A stretch of DNA of 64,000 nucleotides from Flagellimonas oceani (GCF_011068285.1 NZ_CP049616.1:3926001-3990000); one strand, 5' to 3'; counted from the stretch's first letter, positions 28,403 through 37,757 are shown. Notes: generated by a model not told the origin, from the sequence alone. Numbers and translations: made by a program.

Positions 28403-28435
28403 AAACCTTCACTAAAAATGTTTAAAATTTATGCG

Positions 28436-28443
28436 CAAAAGTA
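28436..28443 (-). promoter_or_regulatory. -7 element of the gene at 27974
   Basis: TACTTTTG on the minus strand matches TAnnTTTG and lies 33 bases from the start codon at 28402. Confidence 0.5.
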
Positions 28444-28492
28444 GAAGTAAACTGCAGTTCTATTCGGGTTGGGTTTACCAATGACCCGTTAG

Positions 28493-28522
28493 AATTGGTA
28501 CAGGGCCCTTTTCAATTGACGG
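28493..28522 (-). promoter_or_regulatory. Possible LytTR-type direct repeat pair
   Basis: Read on the minus strand: CCGTCAATT (28522-28514), 12 bases, GTACCAATT (28501-28493). The first copy equals the lipoprotein-promoter repeat; the second matches only in its last half. The distance from the proximal copy to the -7 box is 49 bases, i.e. 28 + 21. One exact 9-mer could be chance. Confidence 0.3.
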
Positions 28523-28583
28523 TTGATTTTTAAGCACTGAGCGTAAGAAGAAGTATTCCTACATACATTGTTTAAACAGCCTA

Positions 28584-28973
28584 TTATTTTTCCATATTTT
28601 TCAGTTGAATCCCCAATGCCTTGGTGGATAACTGTACCTCTAAAAGAGAGAGAACCAGGGAAATCATTAAAAAAACAAGACTTATGCCAAAAACAATGTG
28701 GGCCCACACCTCGATTTCTACATACACTAGGAACATGGTTACTGCTGCCAACAAAAAACTGATGATGGCCGTAGCCTGCATGTTCTTTATAATGCCCAGA
28801 CGGTTTCTCAACTGGTTGATCTGTTGTTTTAATGGCGGAGCGGATGTTTCCTCGAACTGTTTATGGAGTTGCCTGATCAATGCCGCTATGGCCAAATACC
28901 TTGCATTATAGGCCAACATGGTCAAAGAAATGGCAGGGAAAAGTAGTGCCGGGATGCTGAGGTTGAGCTGCAT
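28584..28973 (-). CDS. DUF2721 family membrane protein
   Basis: A 129-residue integral membrane protein of unknown function. An N-terminal helix (LSIPALLFPAISLTMLAYNAR), a charged middle (about 35-65, probably cytoplasmic helix) and two C-terminal helices (IISFLLAAVTMFLVYVEI and IVFGISLVFLMISLVLSLLE) match the DUF2721 layout. It diverges from pepP across 79 bases. No function is proposed. Confidence 0.8.
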   Translation of the reverse strand: MQLNLSIPALLFPAISLTMLAYNARYLAIAALIRQLHKQFEETSAPPLKQQINQLRNRLGIIKNMQATAIISFLLAAVTMFLVYVEIEVWAHIVFGISLVFLMISLVLSLLEVQLSTKALGIQLKNMEK

Positions 28974-29002
28974 TTTTTCAATTTGATAGGGAAGGTAAGA
29001 AT

Positions 29003-29033
29003 TTGTCTTCGGTAACGCAATTAACTACATTTG
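29003..29033 (+). promoter_or_regulatory. Promoter of pepP
   Basis: TTG at 29003-29005 (as TTTG), a 20-base spacer and TACATTTG at 29026-29033. Both elements and the spacing fit the Bacteroidota consensus. The ATG follows 19 bases later. Confidence 0.75.
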
Positions 29034-29052
29034 AAGAAATCAAAATACAACT

Positions 29053-30345
29053 ATGAAATACTTCCAGATAGACAGTAATCTTTTTGTGAAAAACCGTAAG
29101 AAATTCATGGCCCAAATGCGGCCCAAGAGCATTGCGGTGTTCAACTCCAACGATATTTACCCCATTGGTGCCGATAGCACCCTGCCGTTTGAGCAGGACC
29201 GCGATCTTTTTTATTTGAGCGGCGCAGATCAGGAGGAAACCATATTGTTGTTGTTCCCAGATGCCATGGATTCGAAACATAGAGAAATTCTTTTTGTAAG
29301 GGAGACCAACGACCATATTGCCGTTTGGGAGGGGGCAAAGCTTACCAAAGAGAAAGCAACGGAAGTGTCCGGGATAGAAACCGTGTACTGGCTTTCCGAT
29401 TTTGACAAGATCTTTTTTGATCTGATGACCGAAGCGGACACCATTTATTTCAACACCAACGAGCATTACCGCCAAGCGGTGGAAACGCAGACCCGCGAAG
29501 ATCGGTTCATCGAAAAATGCAAAAAAGAGTATCCGGCGCACCAATGGGCCAAGAGCAACCCCATTTTACAGAACATTCGAGGGGTAAAGGAGCCCGAGGA
29601 AATCGAGTTGATGCAGAAAGCCTGCGATATTACCGAAAAGGGTTTCAGGAGAATTTTGGAGTTTGTGAAACCCGGTGTTTGGGAACACGAGATGGAGGCG
29701 GAGTTCCTGCACGAATTTGTCCGCAACCGCTCCAAAGGATTTGCCTACAGTCCCATTATTGCATCAGGAAACAATGCCAACGTGCTGCATTATTTGGAGA
29801 ACAACCAAGAAGTAAAGGATGGCGATATGATTTTGCTGGACCTTGCCGCAGAATATGCCAACTATTCCAGTGATATGACCCGCACCATTCCTGCCAACGG
29901 TAGATTCACTGACAGGCAAAAAGAGGTTTACAGTGCCGTGCTTCGCGTGAAGGACGAAGCTACCAAAATGTTGGTGCCCGGGACCATTTGGGCCGAGTAT
30001 CACAAAGAAGTGGGTAAATTGATGACCTCCGAGCTGATAGGTTTGGGATTGCTCGACAAAGCCGATGTGCAGAACGAAAACCTGGATTGGCCCGCCTACA
30101 AAAAATACTTCATGCACGGCACCAGTCACCATATTGGATTGAACACCCACGATTATGGGGAATTGAAAAAGCCGATGAAGGCCAATATGGTATTTACCGT
30201 AGAACCGGGCATATACATTCCAGCAGAAGGAATGGGCATCCGTTTGGAAGACGACGTCGTTATTCAGGAAAAAGGAGAACCATTCAATTTGATGCGCAAC
30301 ATTCCTATCGAAATCGAAGAAATAGAAGACTTAATGAACAAATAG
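29053..30345 (+). CDS. pepP: Xaa-Pro aminopeptidase (M24B)
   Basis: Removes N-terminal residues followed by proline. The 430 residues have the AMP_N-type N-terminal domain (about 1-170) and the pita-bread metallopeptidase domain. Its dinuclear metal ligands can be read: LLDLAAEYANYSSDMTRTIP (two Asp), HGTSHHIGLNTHD (His), FTVEPGIYIP (Glu) and GIRLEDDVVI (Glu). Intracellular: no signal peptide. A small membrane-protein gene follows after five bases and is probably co-transcribed. Confidence 0.94.
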   Translation: MKYFQIDSNLFVKNRKKFMAQMRPKSIAVFNSNDIYPIGADSTLPFEQDRDLFYLSGADQEETILLLFPDAMDSKHREILFVRETNDHIAVWEGAKLTKEKATEVSGIETVYWLSDFDKIFFDLMTEADTIYFNTNEHYRQAVETQTREDRFIEKCKKEYPAHQWAKSNPILQNIRGVKEPEEIELMQKACDITEKGFRRILEFVKPGVWEHEMEAEFLHEFVRNRSKGFAYSPIIASGNNANVLHYLENNQEVKDGDMILLDLAAEYANYSSDMTRTIPANGRFTDRQKEVYSAVLRVKDEATKMLVPGTIWAEYHKEVGKLMTSELIGLGLLDKADVQNENLDWPAYKKYFMHGTSHHIGLNTHDYGELKKPMKANMVFTVEPGIYIPAEGMGIRLEDDVVIQEKGEPFNLMRNIPIEIEEIEDLMNK

Positions 30346-30350
30346 TGCCA

Positions 30351-30527
30351 ATGAAGCTGCTATTTTTCCTTATCCAACAATCAAACATTGAAAAAAAGAT
30401 GGAGGAAGCTCCCGACAGTGCCTACGAAATAGGAGTGGTGATCGGGAGTTACCTTCCTTTCGTGGTCTTGGCGGTCATTGCATACGCCATTTACCATTAC
30501 ACTAAAAAGAAGCGGGACTCGGAGTAG
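30351..30527 (+). CDS. Small single-span membrane protein
   Basis: A 58-residue protein starting at ATG 30351, five bases after the pepP stop. The N-terminus MKLLFFLIQQSN is partly hydrophobic. A helix IGVVIGSYLPFVVLAVIAYAI spans the membrane, followed by a basic tail YHYTKKKRDSE, giving an N-out/C-in arrangement. A longer in-frame ORF upstream only shadows pepP. Function unknown. Confidence 0.65.
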   Translation: MKLLFFLIQQSNIEKKMEEAPDSAYEIGVVIGSYLPFVVLAVIAYAIYHYTKKKRDSE

Positions 30528-30597
30528 ATAAGTTACCTATATCTTTTGTGATTGTAATACAAAAAAGCGAACTTCAGCAAAAGCAAATTCGAATAGT

Positions 30598-31227
30598 TTG
30601 GAAAAGCAGGATAAACTTTATAAAACTGCATTTGCCCTTGCCTTGTTCACCATTATTTATAACGTGGCAGAAGGCATTATTTCCACATATCTAGGTTTTG
30701 AAGATGAAAGCCTTGCTCTTTTTGGCTTTGGAACCGACAGTTTTATCGAGGTGATTTCTGGTTTGGGCATTGCCCATATGGTGCTGCGTATCCAAAGGAA
30801 TCCGGAAAGCGATCGTGATCCGTTTGAACGGACAGCGCTAAGGATTACCGGTGTGGCCTTTTATATTTTGGTCGTCGGTCTTGTAGTTTCCAGCCTCTAT
30901 AATATTTGGACGGGCCACAAACCGCTCACCACATTCTGGGGCGTCATTATTTCGGGCATATCCATACTTGTAATGTGGGTCTTGGTCTGGTGGAAGCGAA
31001 AAGTTGGACGGGAGCTCGGTTCCGCGCCCATTTTGGCAGATGCCAACTGCACCTTGGTCTGTGTGTACATGTCGATCATCCTGTTGATCAGTAGTGGAAT
31101 ATATGAGCTTTTCAAAATACCCTATATAGATAGTTTGGGAACCTTGGGATTGGCCTACTTTGCATTTTCCGAAGGAAAGGAGTGCTTTGAAAAAGCCAAC
31201 AGCAACAAACACTGTTGTTGTGACTGA
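30598..31227 (+). CDS. Cation transporter-like membrane protein (CDF-related)
   Basis: A 209-residue membrane protein with about six helices, related to cation diffusion facilitators: EDESLALFGFGTDSFIEVISG resembles the CDF helix II region and LADANCTLVCVYMSIILL the helix V region, where Asp/Cys could bind metal. The C-terminus ends in HCCCD, another possible metal site. It lacks the cytoplasmic C-terminal domain of full CDF proteins. The start is TTG at 30598; no in-frame ATG is closer. Heavy-metal or zinc/iron transport is inferred only. Confidence 0.7.
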   Translation: MEKQDKLYKTAFALALFTIIYNVAEGIISTYLGFEDESLALFGFGTDSFIEVISGLGIAHMVLRIQRNPESDRDPFERTALRITGVAFYILVVGLVVSSLYNIWTGHKPLTTFWGVIISGISILVMWVLVWWKRKVGRELGSAPILADANCTLVCVYMSIILLISSGIYELFKIPYIDSLGTLGLAYFAFSEGKECFEKANSNKHCCCD

Positions 31228-31286
31228 GAAAATGTGTTAACTTTAGTTTTTGCAAACCACAACTAATCAATCAAGCACATAAAATT

Positions 31287-32519
31287 ATGATGAAAACAGC
31301 AATTGCCCTATCAATGGTTGTTTTGGCCACAAGTATTTCCTCTGCCAAAATCAACCCGGAAACAGTACAAGACATGCATAAAGTTACGCTCGTTTCGCCC
31401 GAAAATGGGTCGTACACCGTTTCCCCTGAATTGCCGAAAGACGGAATGGTTGCCGCCGGGACCGAATTAACGGTAGAGGCCACTCCCGCTGATGGATATA
31501 GTCTGGATGTAATTTATTATACCTTTAAAGGGGGAATGTGGGGAACTACCAGTGTGGAGAACTTTACACCAACAATGAAGGTTACCGTTGACAAGGACAT
31601 GTCCGTTGGCGCCACCTTTGTGGAAAATGACCTGGTCGATAATATAAACGTAACACAAGATGTTGTCTATGCGCAACCAGGTGTGAAGCCCTTAAAATAT
31701 GATGTGTATTCACCAAAGGGAGCCAAGGATTTGCCATTGGCCATAATTGTTCACGGTGGAGGATGGTCCTCCAACAATGAAGATATTATGAGGGGACTTG
31801 CCCGGGAGCTCATAAAAGGAGGCAAATATGTAGTCTACAGTATAGATTATAGGTGGGTAGGTCCATTGGACGGGGATAAAGAGCCCAATGCCATGCACCA
31901 ATTGATAGAGGATGTTTTCGGAGCCATTGCACATATTCAAGAGCACGCTGCCGAATACGGCGGTGACCCAACTCAAATTGCAATTACCGGAGATAGTGCG
32001 GGCGGCCACTTATCCGCATCTGCCGCTATTTTGGGCCCAATGATCGGCGATGGTGGTTTTGGCAAGGCCAATGGTGTCTACGAATACATGCCAAGTTATA
32101 TGCCCAAAGGAAAGACTATTGATGCCGTTAAGAACGAAATTACCGAAGCCATAAAAGTGGTTGCACCAAGTTATGGCCCGTTCAATGCTTCGGATTTTAA
32201 GCAGTTTATGCCAGAGGTAAAGCAAGCCTATTTTGATGCCGTTTCCCCCGCAATGCACGTTCCCAATGTGGCAGACCGTGCCATACCACACTTTATTGTA
32301 AGGGGCACTGAGGACCCGTTGATACCAAACGAGATGATTCAGGGCTATGTTGAATTATTGAAAGAGAATGGTCAGACCGTGGAATATTTACAGGTCGATG
32401 GTGCAGGACATGCCTTTTTTGATTGGAAACCGGATGCGCAGACAAGGGCAACATTTGCAAAATATGGTGTTCCGTACGCAGCCGAAATGAAATCTTTTTT
32501 TGATTCGGTTTTGTATTGA
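31287..32519 (+). CDS. Secreted alpha/beta-hydrolase (esterase/lipase) with N-terminal beta-repeat domain
   Basis: A 410-residue exported esterase-like protein. A signal peptide (1-20) is followed by a small beta-repeat domain (about 30-113) resembling bacterial InlB-B-type repeats (VSPENGSYTVSPELPKDGMV). The hydrolase domain follows. The oxyanion motif is HGGGW (156-160), the nucleophile S237 in GDSAGG, with later GTEDPLIPNE (Asp) and GAGHAFFDW (His) completing a plausible triad. This is the BD-FAE/carboxylesterase type. Substrate unknown. Confidence 0.87.
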   Translation: MMKTAIALSMVVLATSISSAKINPETVQDMHKVTLVSPENGSYTVSPELPKDGMVAAGTELTVEATPADGYSLDVIYYTFKGGMWGTTSVENFTPTMKVTVDKDMSVGATFVENDLVDNINVTQDVVYAQPGVKPLKYDVYSPKGAKDLPLAIIVHGGGWSSNNEDIMRGLARELIKGGKYVVYSIDYRWVGPLDGDKEPNAMHQLIEDVFGAIAHIQEHAAEYGGDPTQIAITGDSAGGHLSASAAILGPMIGDGGFGKANGVYEYMPSYMPKGKTIDAVKNEITEAIKVVAPSYGPFNASDFKQFMPEVKQAYFDAVSPAMHVPNVADRAIPHFIVRGTEDPLIPNEMIQGYVELLKENGQTVEYLQVDGAGHAFFDWKPDAQTRATFAKYGVPYAAEMKSFFDSVLY

Positions 32520-32562
32520 TAAAGGATACGGATTAAACAGGATAACGTTTGGAATATTAAAG

Positions 32563-32605
32563 TCCAGTTTGGTAGACGGAAGTGTTTACCAAACTGGATT
32601 TTTTA
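32563..32605 (+). terminator. Terminator of the esterase gene
   Basis: A 12-bp stem TCCAGTTTGGTA / TACCAAACTGGA around a 12-base loop, followed by a T-rich run. Confidence 0.85.
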
Positions 32606-32707
32606 TTTGTCCCTATATGATAAGAGTTAGAAACAGCTTACGATTATCCCTACGACTTCATCAAGGGAGTGGGAATTAGATGACCCAATATCAGTTGCTT
32701 TTGGCTT

Positions 32708-32758
32708 TCGTCAATTCATACGGTGCATTTATTGCCTAAATAATACCATCCGTCAATT
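32708..32758 (+). promoter_or_regulatory. Possible LytTR-type operator upstream of the HEFGH lipoprotein
   Basis: TCGTCAATT (32708-32716) and CCGTCAATT (32750-32758) are direct copies exactly 42 bp apart, twice the 21-bp period of the sites before the 46-59 kb lipoproteins. A weak box TGAGTTTA (32786-32793) follows 27 bases later, close to the 28-base spacing at those genes. The middle repeat is not recognisable. Confidence 0.4.
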
Positions 32759-32819
32759 CACTGCCCTTGGAGACTAATAATTTTCTGAGTTTAGCCATAA
32801 CTATAAACAAAATCAGAAA

Positions 32820-34514
32820 ATGAAAAGAGAAAAGTTTCTTTTGCCAGTAATGTTCATCTTGACAATGGCAATTGGTTTAACGGGATGTGAGCAGGAAGTA
32901 CTGGACAATAATTCGATTGAAGCAGAGAAGGTCCAAGCTTTTTTTGATCACGATGTGGACAAGGGCCGGACATGTATGATCAATGAGGAAGAACCCATTT
33001 CGCCCATTGATTTTGAGGGGTCTGTCACCCTCGGAGAACCAATAAAAATACCACAGACCGTTCAAAACATGCAATACGCGTGGGAAAAATTGCAAGAGAG
33101 GGAACTCTATATGGGTACTGAGAACCCTGTAAAAGTTAACAAACTTTACGTACGTTTCTTGCCCAAGAGCAAAGAGCAACTTCTGGAACTGTCCAGATAC
33201 GACAGTTCATTGGACCTTTTTGATTTTCCTTTGCACTACAATTTCGAGCCCACATCGGACCACAATGATGGCTATAGGGACAGGACATTGCCTTTGGAGG
33301 CCCCTAACCCAATGTACACCGTTGTAGACCATGATTATGTATTTCCCATAACAATTGACCACGAGGTGTTTATGGAGCTATACATGCCCGATGAAGACCG
33401 AACCATCCAACTGGAATTGGCCGATGCACTGGAGGCGGTTGCAGAAAACTTAGCCGAGGGAACCGATGCGTTCAAAGGTTTTGAAGAAAGCTTGTCCGCC
33501 AAGAAGAAAAAATGGAGACCCGAAGGAAGGATACGTGTAATAGACCATGCTGCAGGAGAGCCTACCGATGGCCAACCTGTCCCGGTAGCCGGGGCCCAAG
33601 TTTTGGCCCGACGGGGACTCAAATGGTCATGGGGAACAACAGATGAGCAGGGCGAGTTCAGGGTAAAGAAGGATTTTAAACACTCGGTGGAATACAGTGT
33701 GAGATGGTCCAACCACGAATGGTACATCATCAAGGGTTCTGGTGTCATCCGTGCCTGGTACTTTGGCCCTAACAAGAAAAGTGATTGGGATGCCATTATC
33801 AACGGTTCCATCCAATCCTTTTATGCGCAGATTCACAGAGCTGCATATCATTCCTTCTATGGAGAAAATTATGGCATAACCAGGCCGATGCACAATAAAC
33901 CGGGGAATGACAGGATATGGATAAGGGCCTATAACCGACCTTCAAAGTTTGCACCGGTTGCCGGGTATTTCTATAATTTGGCCCCCCATTCGATTTGGGT
34001 TTATGGAGCGTTTAAGGATGAGAACAAAGAAAAAGGATGGTTTTATGGGGAAAATTATGATGTAAGGCATGATGAACTAGCTAGGGCGGTTTTACATGAA
34101 TTTGGTCATGCATCTCACCGTAACCTCCATTATATAAATGATGAACTTAATTACAGTAAATCTGAGAAAGTGGTTCGAGAGAGTTGGGCCATGGGGGTTG
34201 AGGGAGAACTTATTAAGGCGCACTACCCAATCATTCATAAAAGTTATTTAGGTAGTACAACCTGTGAATTTGACGAATCATTCTACCGATATATTGTGAA
34301 AGATTTATTGTATCCAGAGAAAGATAATAATGGTTTCGATTCTCTGAATCCAAACTATGAATCACATTTTGCAGAACTTACATTGAAGGATCTTGAAAAC
34401 GCTTTTGGAAATACGTGGGAAGAATGGAGAGATAATCTGAAGCAAGGGCTTCCCAAAGCTGAAGCGGACAATGTACAGGGTATGTTTGATTATTGGTCTA
34501 CCGCTTGTGACTAA
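32820..34514 (+). CDS. Lipoprotein with HExxH zinc-metalloprotease motif
   Basis: A 564-residue predicted lipoprotein; LTGC gives the acylated cysteine near residue 23. A beta-sandwich of carboxypeptidase-regulatory type is suggested at about 240-290 (VAGAQVLARRGLKWSWGTTDEQGEFRV, split over that region). The C-terminal part holds AVLHEFGHASH, with H426, E427 and H430 as zinc ligands/catalyst. E454 in RESWAMG is a candidate third ligand of gluzincin type. A surface peptidase is likely; no named family is recognised. Confidence 0.7.
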   Translation: MKREKFLLPVMFILTMAIGLTGCEQEVLDNNSIEAEKVQAFFDHDVDKGRTCMINEEEPISPIDFEGSVTLGEPIKIPQTVQNMQYAWEKLQERELYMGTENPVKVNKLYVRFLPKSKEQLLELSRYDSSLDLFDFPLHYNFEPTSDHNDGYRDRTLPLEAPNPMYTVVDHDYVFPITIDHEVFMELYMPDEDRTIQLELADALEAVAENLAEGTDAFKGFEESLSAKKKKWRPEGRIRVIDHAAGEPTDGQPVPVAGAQVLARRGLKWSWGTTDEQGEFRVKKDFKHSVEYSVRWSNHEWYIIKGSGVIRAWYFGPNKKSDWDAIINGSIQSFYAQIHRAAYHSFYGENYGITRPMHNKPGNDRIWIRAYNRPSKFAPVAGYFYNLAPHSIWVYGAFKDENKEKGWFYGENYDVRHDELARAVLHEFGHASHRNLHYINDELNYSKSEKVVRESWAMGVEGELIKAHYPIIHKSYLGSTTCEFDESFYRYIVKDLLYPEKDNNGFDSLNPNYESHFAELTLKDLENAFGNTWEEWRDNLKQGLPKAEADNVQGMFDYWSTACD

Positions 34515-35845
34515 TTAAATAATGACTGGGTCTCCCGAATATCGGGAGGCCTTTTTTTAGATTTTTTGCCAAGGTTGCAGGCAACGAACACAACTAAAGC
34601 CGGCAACACCCACCCCATTTGATGCTGGCTCAACGGAATCCAATCCACATAAGGTAAAATGGTTTCGCTCATTCCAATACTTCCCAAAAAATCAGGAACA
34701 GTGAACAGAACCGTCGTCCACACAACACTTTTGAACACTCTTAGTGAAGACCATTTATCTGGGACAACGTTCAACAAAATCAAAATAATGGTGATGGGAT
34801 AAATGAACATTAGTGACGGTACGGCCACATCGATGATATAGCCAACATTAAACTGGCCTATCAAAATACCCAACAAACATCCAATAAAAGCTGTAATTCG
34901 ATAGGCCAAAATAGAATTGTTGAAACGGCCTTTTATAAAGTCAGAAGTTCCGGTAACGATTCCGACCGCCGTGGTAAAACAGGCCAAACTTACCAATATA
35001 CTCAACAATAGATTGGCAGTTGGCCCCATGGTCTTGGTGCTTATTCCGCGTAAAAGTGCTGTTCTGGTGATTTCTTGGTCGAACGAACCCCCGAACAAAG
35101 CCCCAGTAAGAATCAGTCCACCGTAAACCAATAATAAACCGACTCCCGCCCAAAGTCCGGCCCTACCGATCAGCCTTCGCTTTTCTTCAAAGGTTGCAGA
35201 TTTCTCCTTAATATTAATGGATATAATGATCACGGCACCTACCACAACGGCGCCAATGGCATCAAAAGTTTGATATCCCTCCAAAATACCCGAGCTAAAA
35301 GGTTGGCTCATTCCTGAAGGGGCAAAATCAAAATCCATGGTAAAGACCGCCATTAATATCATCACCAATAAAATAATCAAGATGCCAGGCGTTAAAATTT
35401 TGCCCAGCGCATCCAAAACCTTGGTTCGGTTGATGGCAAACAAGAATACCAATAAAAAATAAGCGAGACTTGTAAGGAATGAGGGAGAGTCCCAAAAGGG
35501 CTGTATGGCCATTTCGTGGGTAACCGATGCGGTTCGGGGCGATGGCAGGGCAATGGCGATGGCATAGATCAAATAGCAGTAGACCACACTAAATGTCGGG
35601 GACACTTTTTTGGCAAAATCGAACAAGGTGCCCTGCAATTTGGCATGGGCAATTATACCCAAAATAGGGACAAGTGCTCCCGAAATACAGAAACCCAAGG
35701 CCACCAACCACCATAAATCGCCCGATTTAAATCCGAGTAAGGGGGGTAAAACCAGATTGCCCGCACCAAAAAAGAGCGAAAAAAGAGCAAATGCGGTTAC
35801 AGTTAACGATTTTTTATTGATGGATTGTTGATAATTTGTTTTCAA
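34511..35845 (-). CDS. brnQ: Branched-chain amino acid transport system II carrier protein
   Basis: Cation-coupled uptake of Leu, Ile and Val across the inner membrane. The 444 residues form about twelve helices; the N-terminus FALFSLFFGAGNLVLPPLLG is the BrnQ signature. FDAIGAVVVGAVII and TVGIVTGTSDFIKGRF-like stretches also agree. The gene overlaps the convergent lipoprotein gene by four bases, and its last codons contain the terminator of that gene. Confidence 0.93.
   Translation of the reverse strand: MKTNYQQSINKKSLTVTAFALFSLFFGAGNLVLPPLLGFKSGDLWWLVALGFCISGALVPILGIIAHAKLQGTLFDFAKKVSPTFSVVYCYLIYAIAIALPSPRTASVTHEMAIQPFWDSPSFLTSLAYFLLVFLFAINRTKVLDALGKILTPGILIILLVMILMAVFTMDFDFAPSGMSQPFSSGILEGYQTFDAIGAVVVGAVIIISINIKEKSATFEEKRRLIGRAGLWAGVGLLLVYGGLILTGALFGGSFDQEITRTALLRGISTKTMGPTANLLLSILVSLACFTTAVGIVTGTSDFIKGRFNNSILAYRITAFIGCLLGILIGQFNVGYIIDVAVPSLMFIYPITIILILLNVVPDKWSSLRVFKSVVWTTVLFTVPDFLGSIGMSETILPYVDWIPLSQHQMGWVLPALVVFVACNLGKKSKKRPPDIRETQSLFN
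34532..34558 (+). terminator. Terminator of the HEFGH lipoprotein gene, inside the brnQ 3' end
   Basis: CTCCCGA / TCGGGAG stem with a 3-base loop, then GC and seven T residues. It works on the plus strand and is also read as the last codons of brnQ. Confidence 0.8.
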
Positions 35846-36061
35846 TACGGTATCTTACAAAAGTGTTTTTGGACGAAAAAAGACGGCTTTTTGTCGATTT
35901 TGAGGTATTTCATCGAAAAAAATGTTATCTCGATACATTCACAAAATAAAAAGTTATCAACATCCGTTCCTGTAAAAAGTTGAATCTCAAAAATAATTTA
36001 TATAACAAAAAATTACCATTAACCAAATTAAGCATTTTTCGAAGCCCCATTTCGTAATTCA

Positions 36062-36343
36062 ATGCTTTTCTCCAAACAAAACCCGCCTATGAAAACAACT
36101 ACTACGCAACATGGCAACAAATTTTCTTCTTTCTTTTGCAGTCTGTTCGGGCACCATTACACGGTCTCCAAAAAAGTGACGCAGCACATTAAAGAGTACA
36201 AATGCATTCATTGCCAAAAGCAAGTCACAACGGATGTCAGTGGAAAGCTTTCCGCATTGACGCCACAAATGCAAGAGATCAACAGTACATTGGAAGATAT
36301 GTACAGAAAACGTAAAAGCAGGGTAGTGCACCAAGTGGCATAG
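36062..36343 (+). CDS. Small hypothetical protein with a CxxC motif
   Basis: A 93-residue protein (or 84 residues if the second ATG, at 36089, is used). A histidine pair GHHYT, a single YKCIHCQKQVTTD (CxxC) and a basic C-terminus RKRKSRVVHQ are visible. With the histidines it could bind one metal ion. It is short and soluble. It stands alone between brnQ and thiL. No family is recognised. Confidence 0.55.
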   Translation: MLFSKQNPPMKTTTTQHGNKFSSFFCSLFGHHYTVSKKVTQHIKEYKCIHCQKQVTTDVSGKLSALTPQMQEINSTLEDMYRKRKSRVVHQVA

Positions 36344-36463
36344 CCCTTTTTTGTTTTAGGAAAGGCCCAAATCTTATCCCGGAAACTTAAGTAATTGCCT
36401 GCTGCTAATGGTTGCGTGCCCCAATACCATGATGTAGGGATGCCCTTGATTTTCGGGATTTTT

Positions 36464-37510
36464 TTATTTATTGAACGAGTTCCAGCCCTGTGCGGTAATC
36501 GGAATTTTTGTCTCCGCCCGTGTGATCAAATGGATACCCTCGCTCTTTTCTGTCATGTGGCCGATCACCGTTAAATTAGGATTCCCTTTTATTTTTGGAA
36601 AATCCGCTTGGTCAATCGTGAACAACAGCTCGTAATCCTCACCACCGCTCAAGGCGATCATGGTGCTGTCCATCTTAAATTCTTCGGATGCAGAAATCAC
36701 AGTGGGGTCCAACGGAATTTTTTCCTCAAAAACATTGCAACCGATGTCACTGTGCTTGCAAAGGTGCATCACTTCGGATGATAGACCATCGCTGATATCG
36801 ATCATGGAAGTTGGTTTTACTTCCAGTTTTTTGAGCAGTTCCACAATGTCTTTTCGAGCTTCGGGCTTCAATTGACGCTCCACGATGTAGGAATAGGGTT
36901 CCAGATCCGGTTGGCTGTTGGGGTTCACCTTGAAGACTTCTTTTTCTCTTTCGAGCACTTGCAGCCCCAAATAAGCCCCGCCCAAATCGCCAGTGACCAC
37001 CAAAAGATCGTTGGGCTTGCTGCCCTTACGGTAAACAATGTCATCTTCTTTAGCTGCCCCTAGAGCGGTTACGCTGACAATCATTCCTCGGGTAGATGAG
37101 GTTGTATCTCCACCTACCAAATCAACATTGTAAAGTTTGCAGGCAAGGGCAACGCCTTCGTAAAATTCTTCGAGCGCTTCCAAAGGAAACCTGTTGGAAA
37201 TGGCCAGAGAAACCGTAACCTGCGTGGCCATGGCGTTCATTGCGTAAATATCGGAAAGGTTGACCATCACCGATTTGTAGCCCAAATGCTTCAGGGGCAT
37301 ATAGCTCAGGTCAAAATGAACACCTTCCACCAGCATATCGGTGGAAACAATGGTTTTTTTGCCGTTATAGTCCATTACGGCAGCATCATCGCCCACTCCG
37401 ACCACGGAAGATGGTTGTTTGAGTTCGAAGTTTTTGGTAAGGTGGTCTATTAGGCCAAATTCGCCCAATTCCTCCAAAGATGTACGTTCTTGATTCTTGT
37501 CTTCTAGCAT
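36464..37510 (-). CDS. thiL: Thiamine-monophosphate kinase
   Basis: Phosphorylates thiamine monophosphate to the pyrophosphate coenzyme. The 348 residues (ATG 37510, MLEDKNQERTSLEELGEFGL) include GVGDDAAVMDY (metal/ATP-binding aspartates), TDMLVEGVHFDLSYMP, NLSDIYAMNA, GGDTTSS, MIDISDGLSSE and SGGEDYELLF, the complete ThiL set. The open frame continues 36 codons upstream, but those residues do not resemble the family. It is transcribed away from the suf cluster. Confidence 0.95.
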   Translation of the reverse strand: MLEDKNQERTSLEELGEFGLIDHLTKNFELKQPSSVVGVGDDAAVMDYNGKKTIVSTDMLVEGVHFDLSYMPLKHLGYKSVMVNLSDIYAMNAMATQVTVSLAISNRFPLEALEEFYEGVALACKLYNVDLVGGDTTSSTRGMIVSVTALGAAKEDDIVYRKGSKPNDLLVVTGDLGGAYLGLQVLEREKEVFKVNPNSQPDLEPYSYIVERQLKPEARKDIVELLKKLEVKPTSMIDISDGLSSEVMHLCKHSDIGCNVFEEKIPLDPTVISASEEFKMDSTMIALSGGEDYELLFTIDQADFPKIKGNPNLTVIGHMTEKSEGIHLITRAETKIPITAQGWNSFNK

Positions 37511-37722
37511 TTTGCAAAAATAATGAGGATAATCGTAAAATCTGGTGTTGTCGGGAACATAAAATTTTTTTGGCAAAAGCGTATCAAAAATCATGGAAAA
37601 TAGTTGGGAATACGCCATTGATGCGACTTACCGTTAAATCGGCCTCAATTTCCATAAGAAACACCTATGGAATCATTCGTTATAATAATGTTAGTTGCCA
37701 TGGTAAAACCCTACATATACAG

Positions 37723-37730
37723 TATATTTG
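37723..37730 (+). promoter_or_regulatory. -7 element of the suf cluster
   Basis: TATATTTG, an exact TAnnTTTG match, 28 bases before the sufA ATG. A TTG (37695-37697) lies 25 bases further up, slightly beyond the usual spacing. Confidence 0.6.
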
Positions 37731-37757
37731 TGGGCTATTTAGATTAAATTCAAGAAG

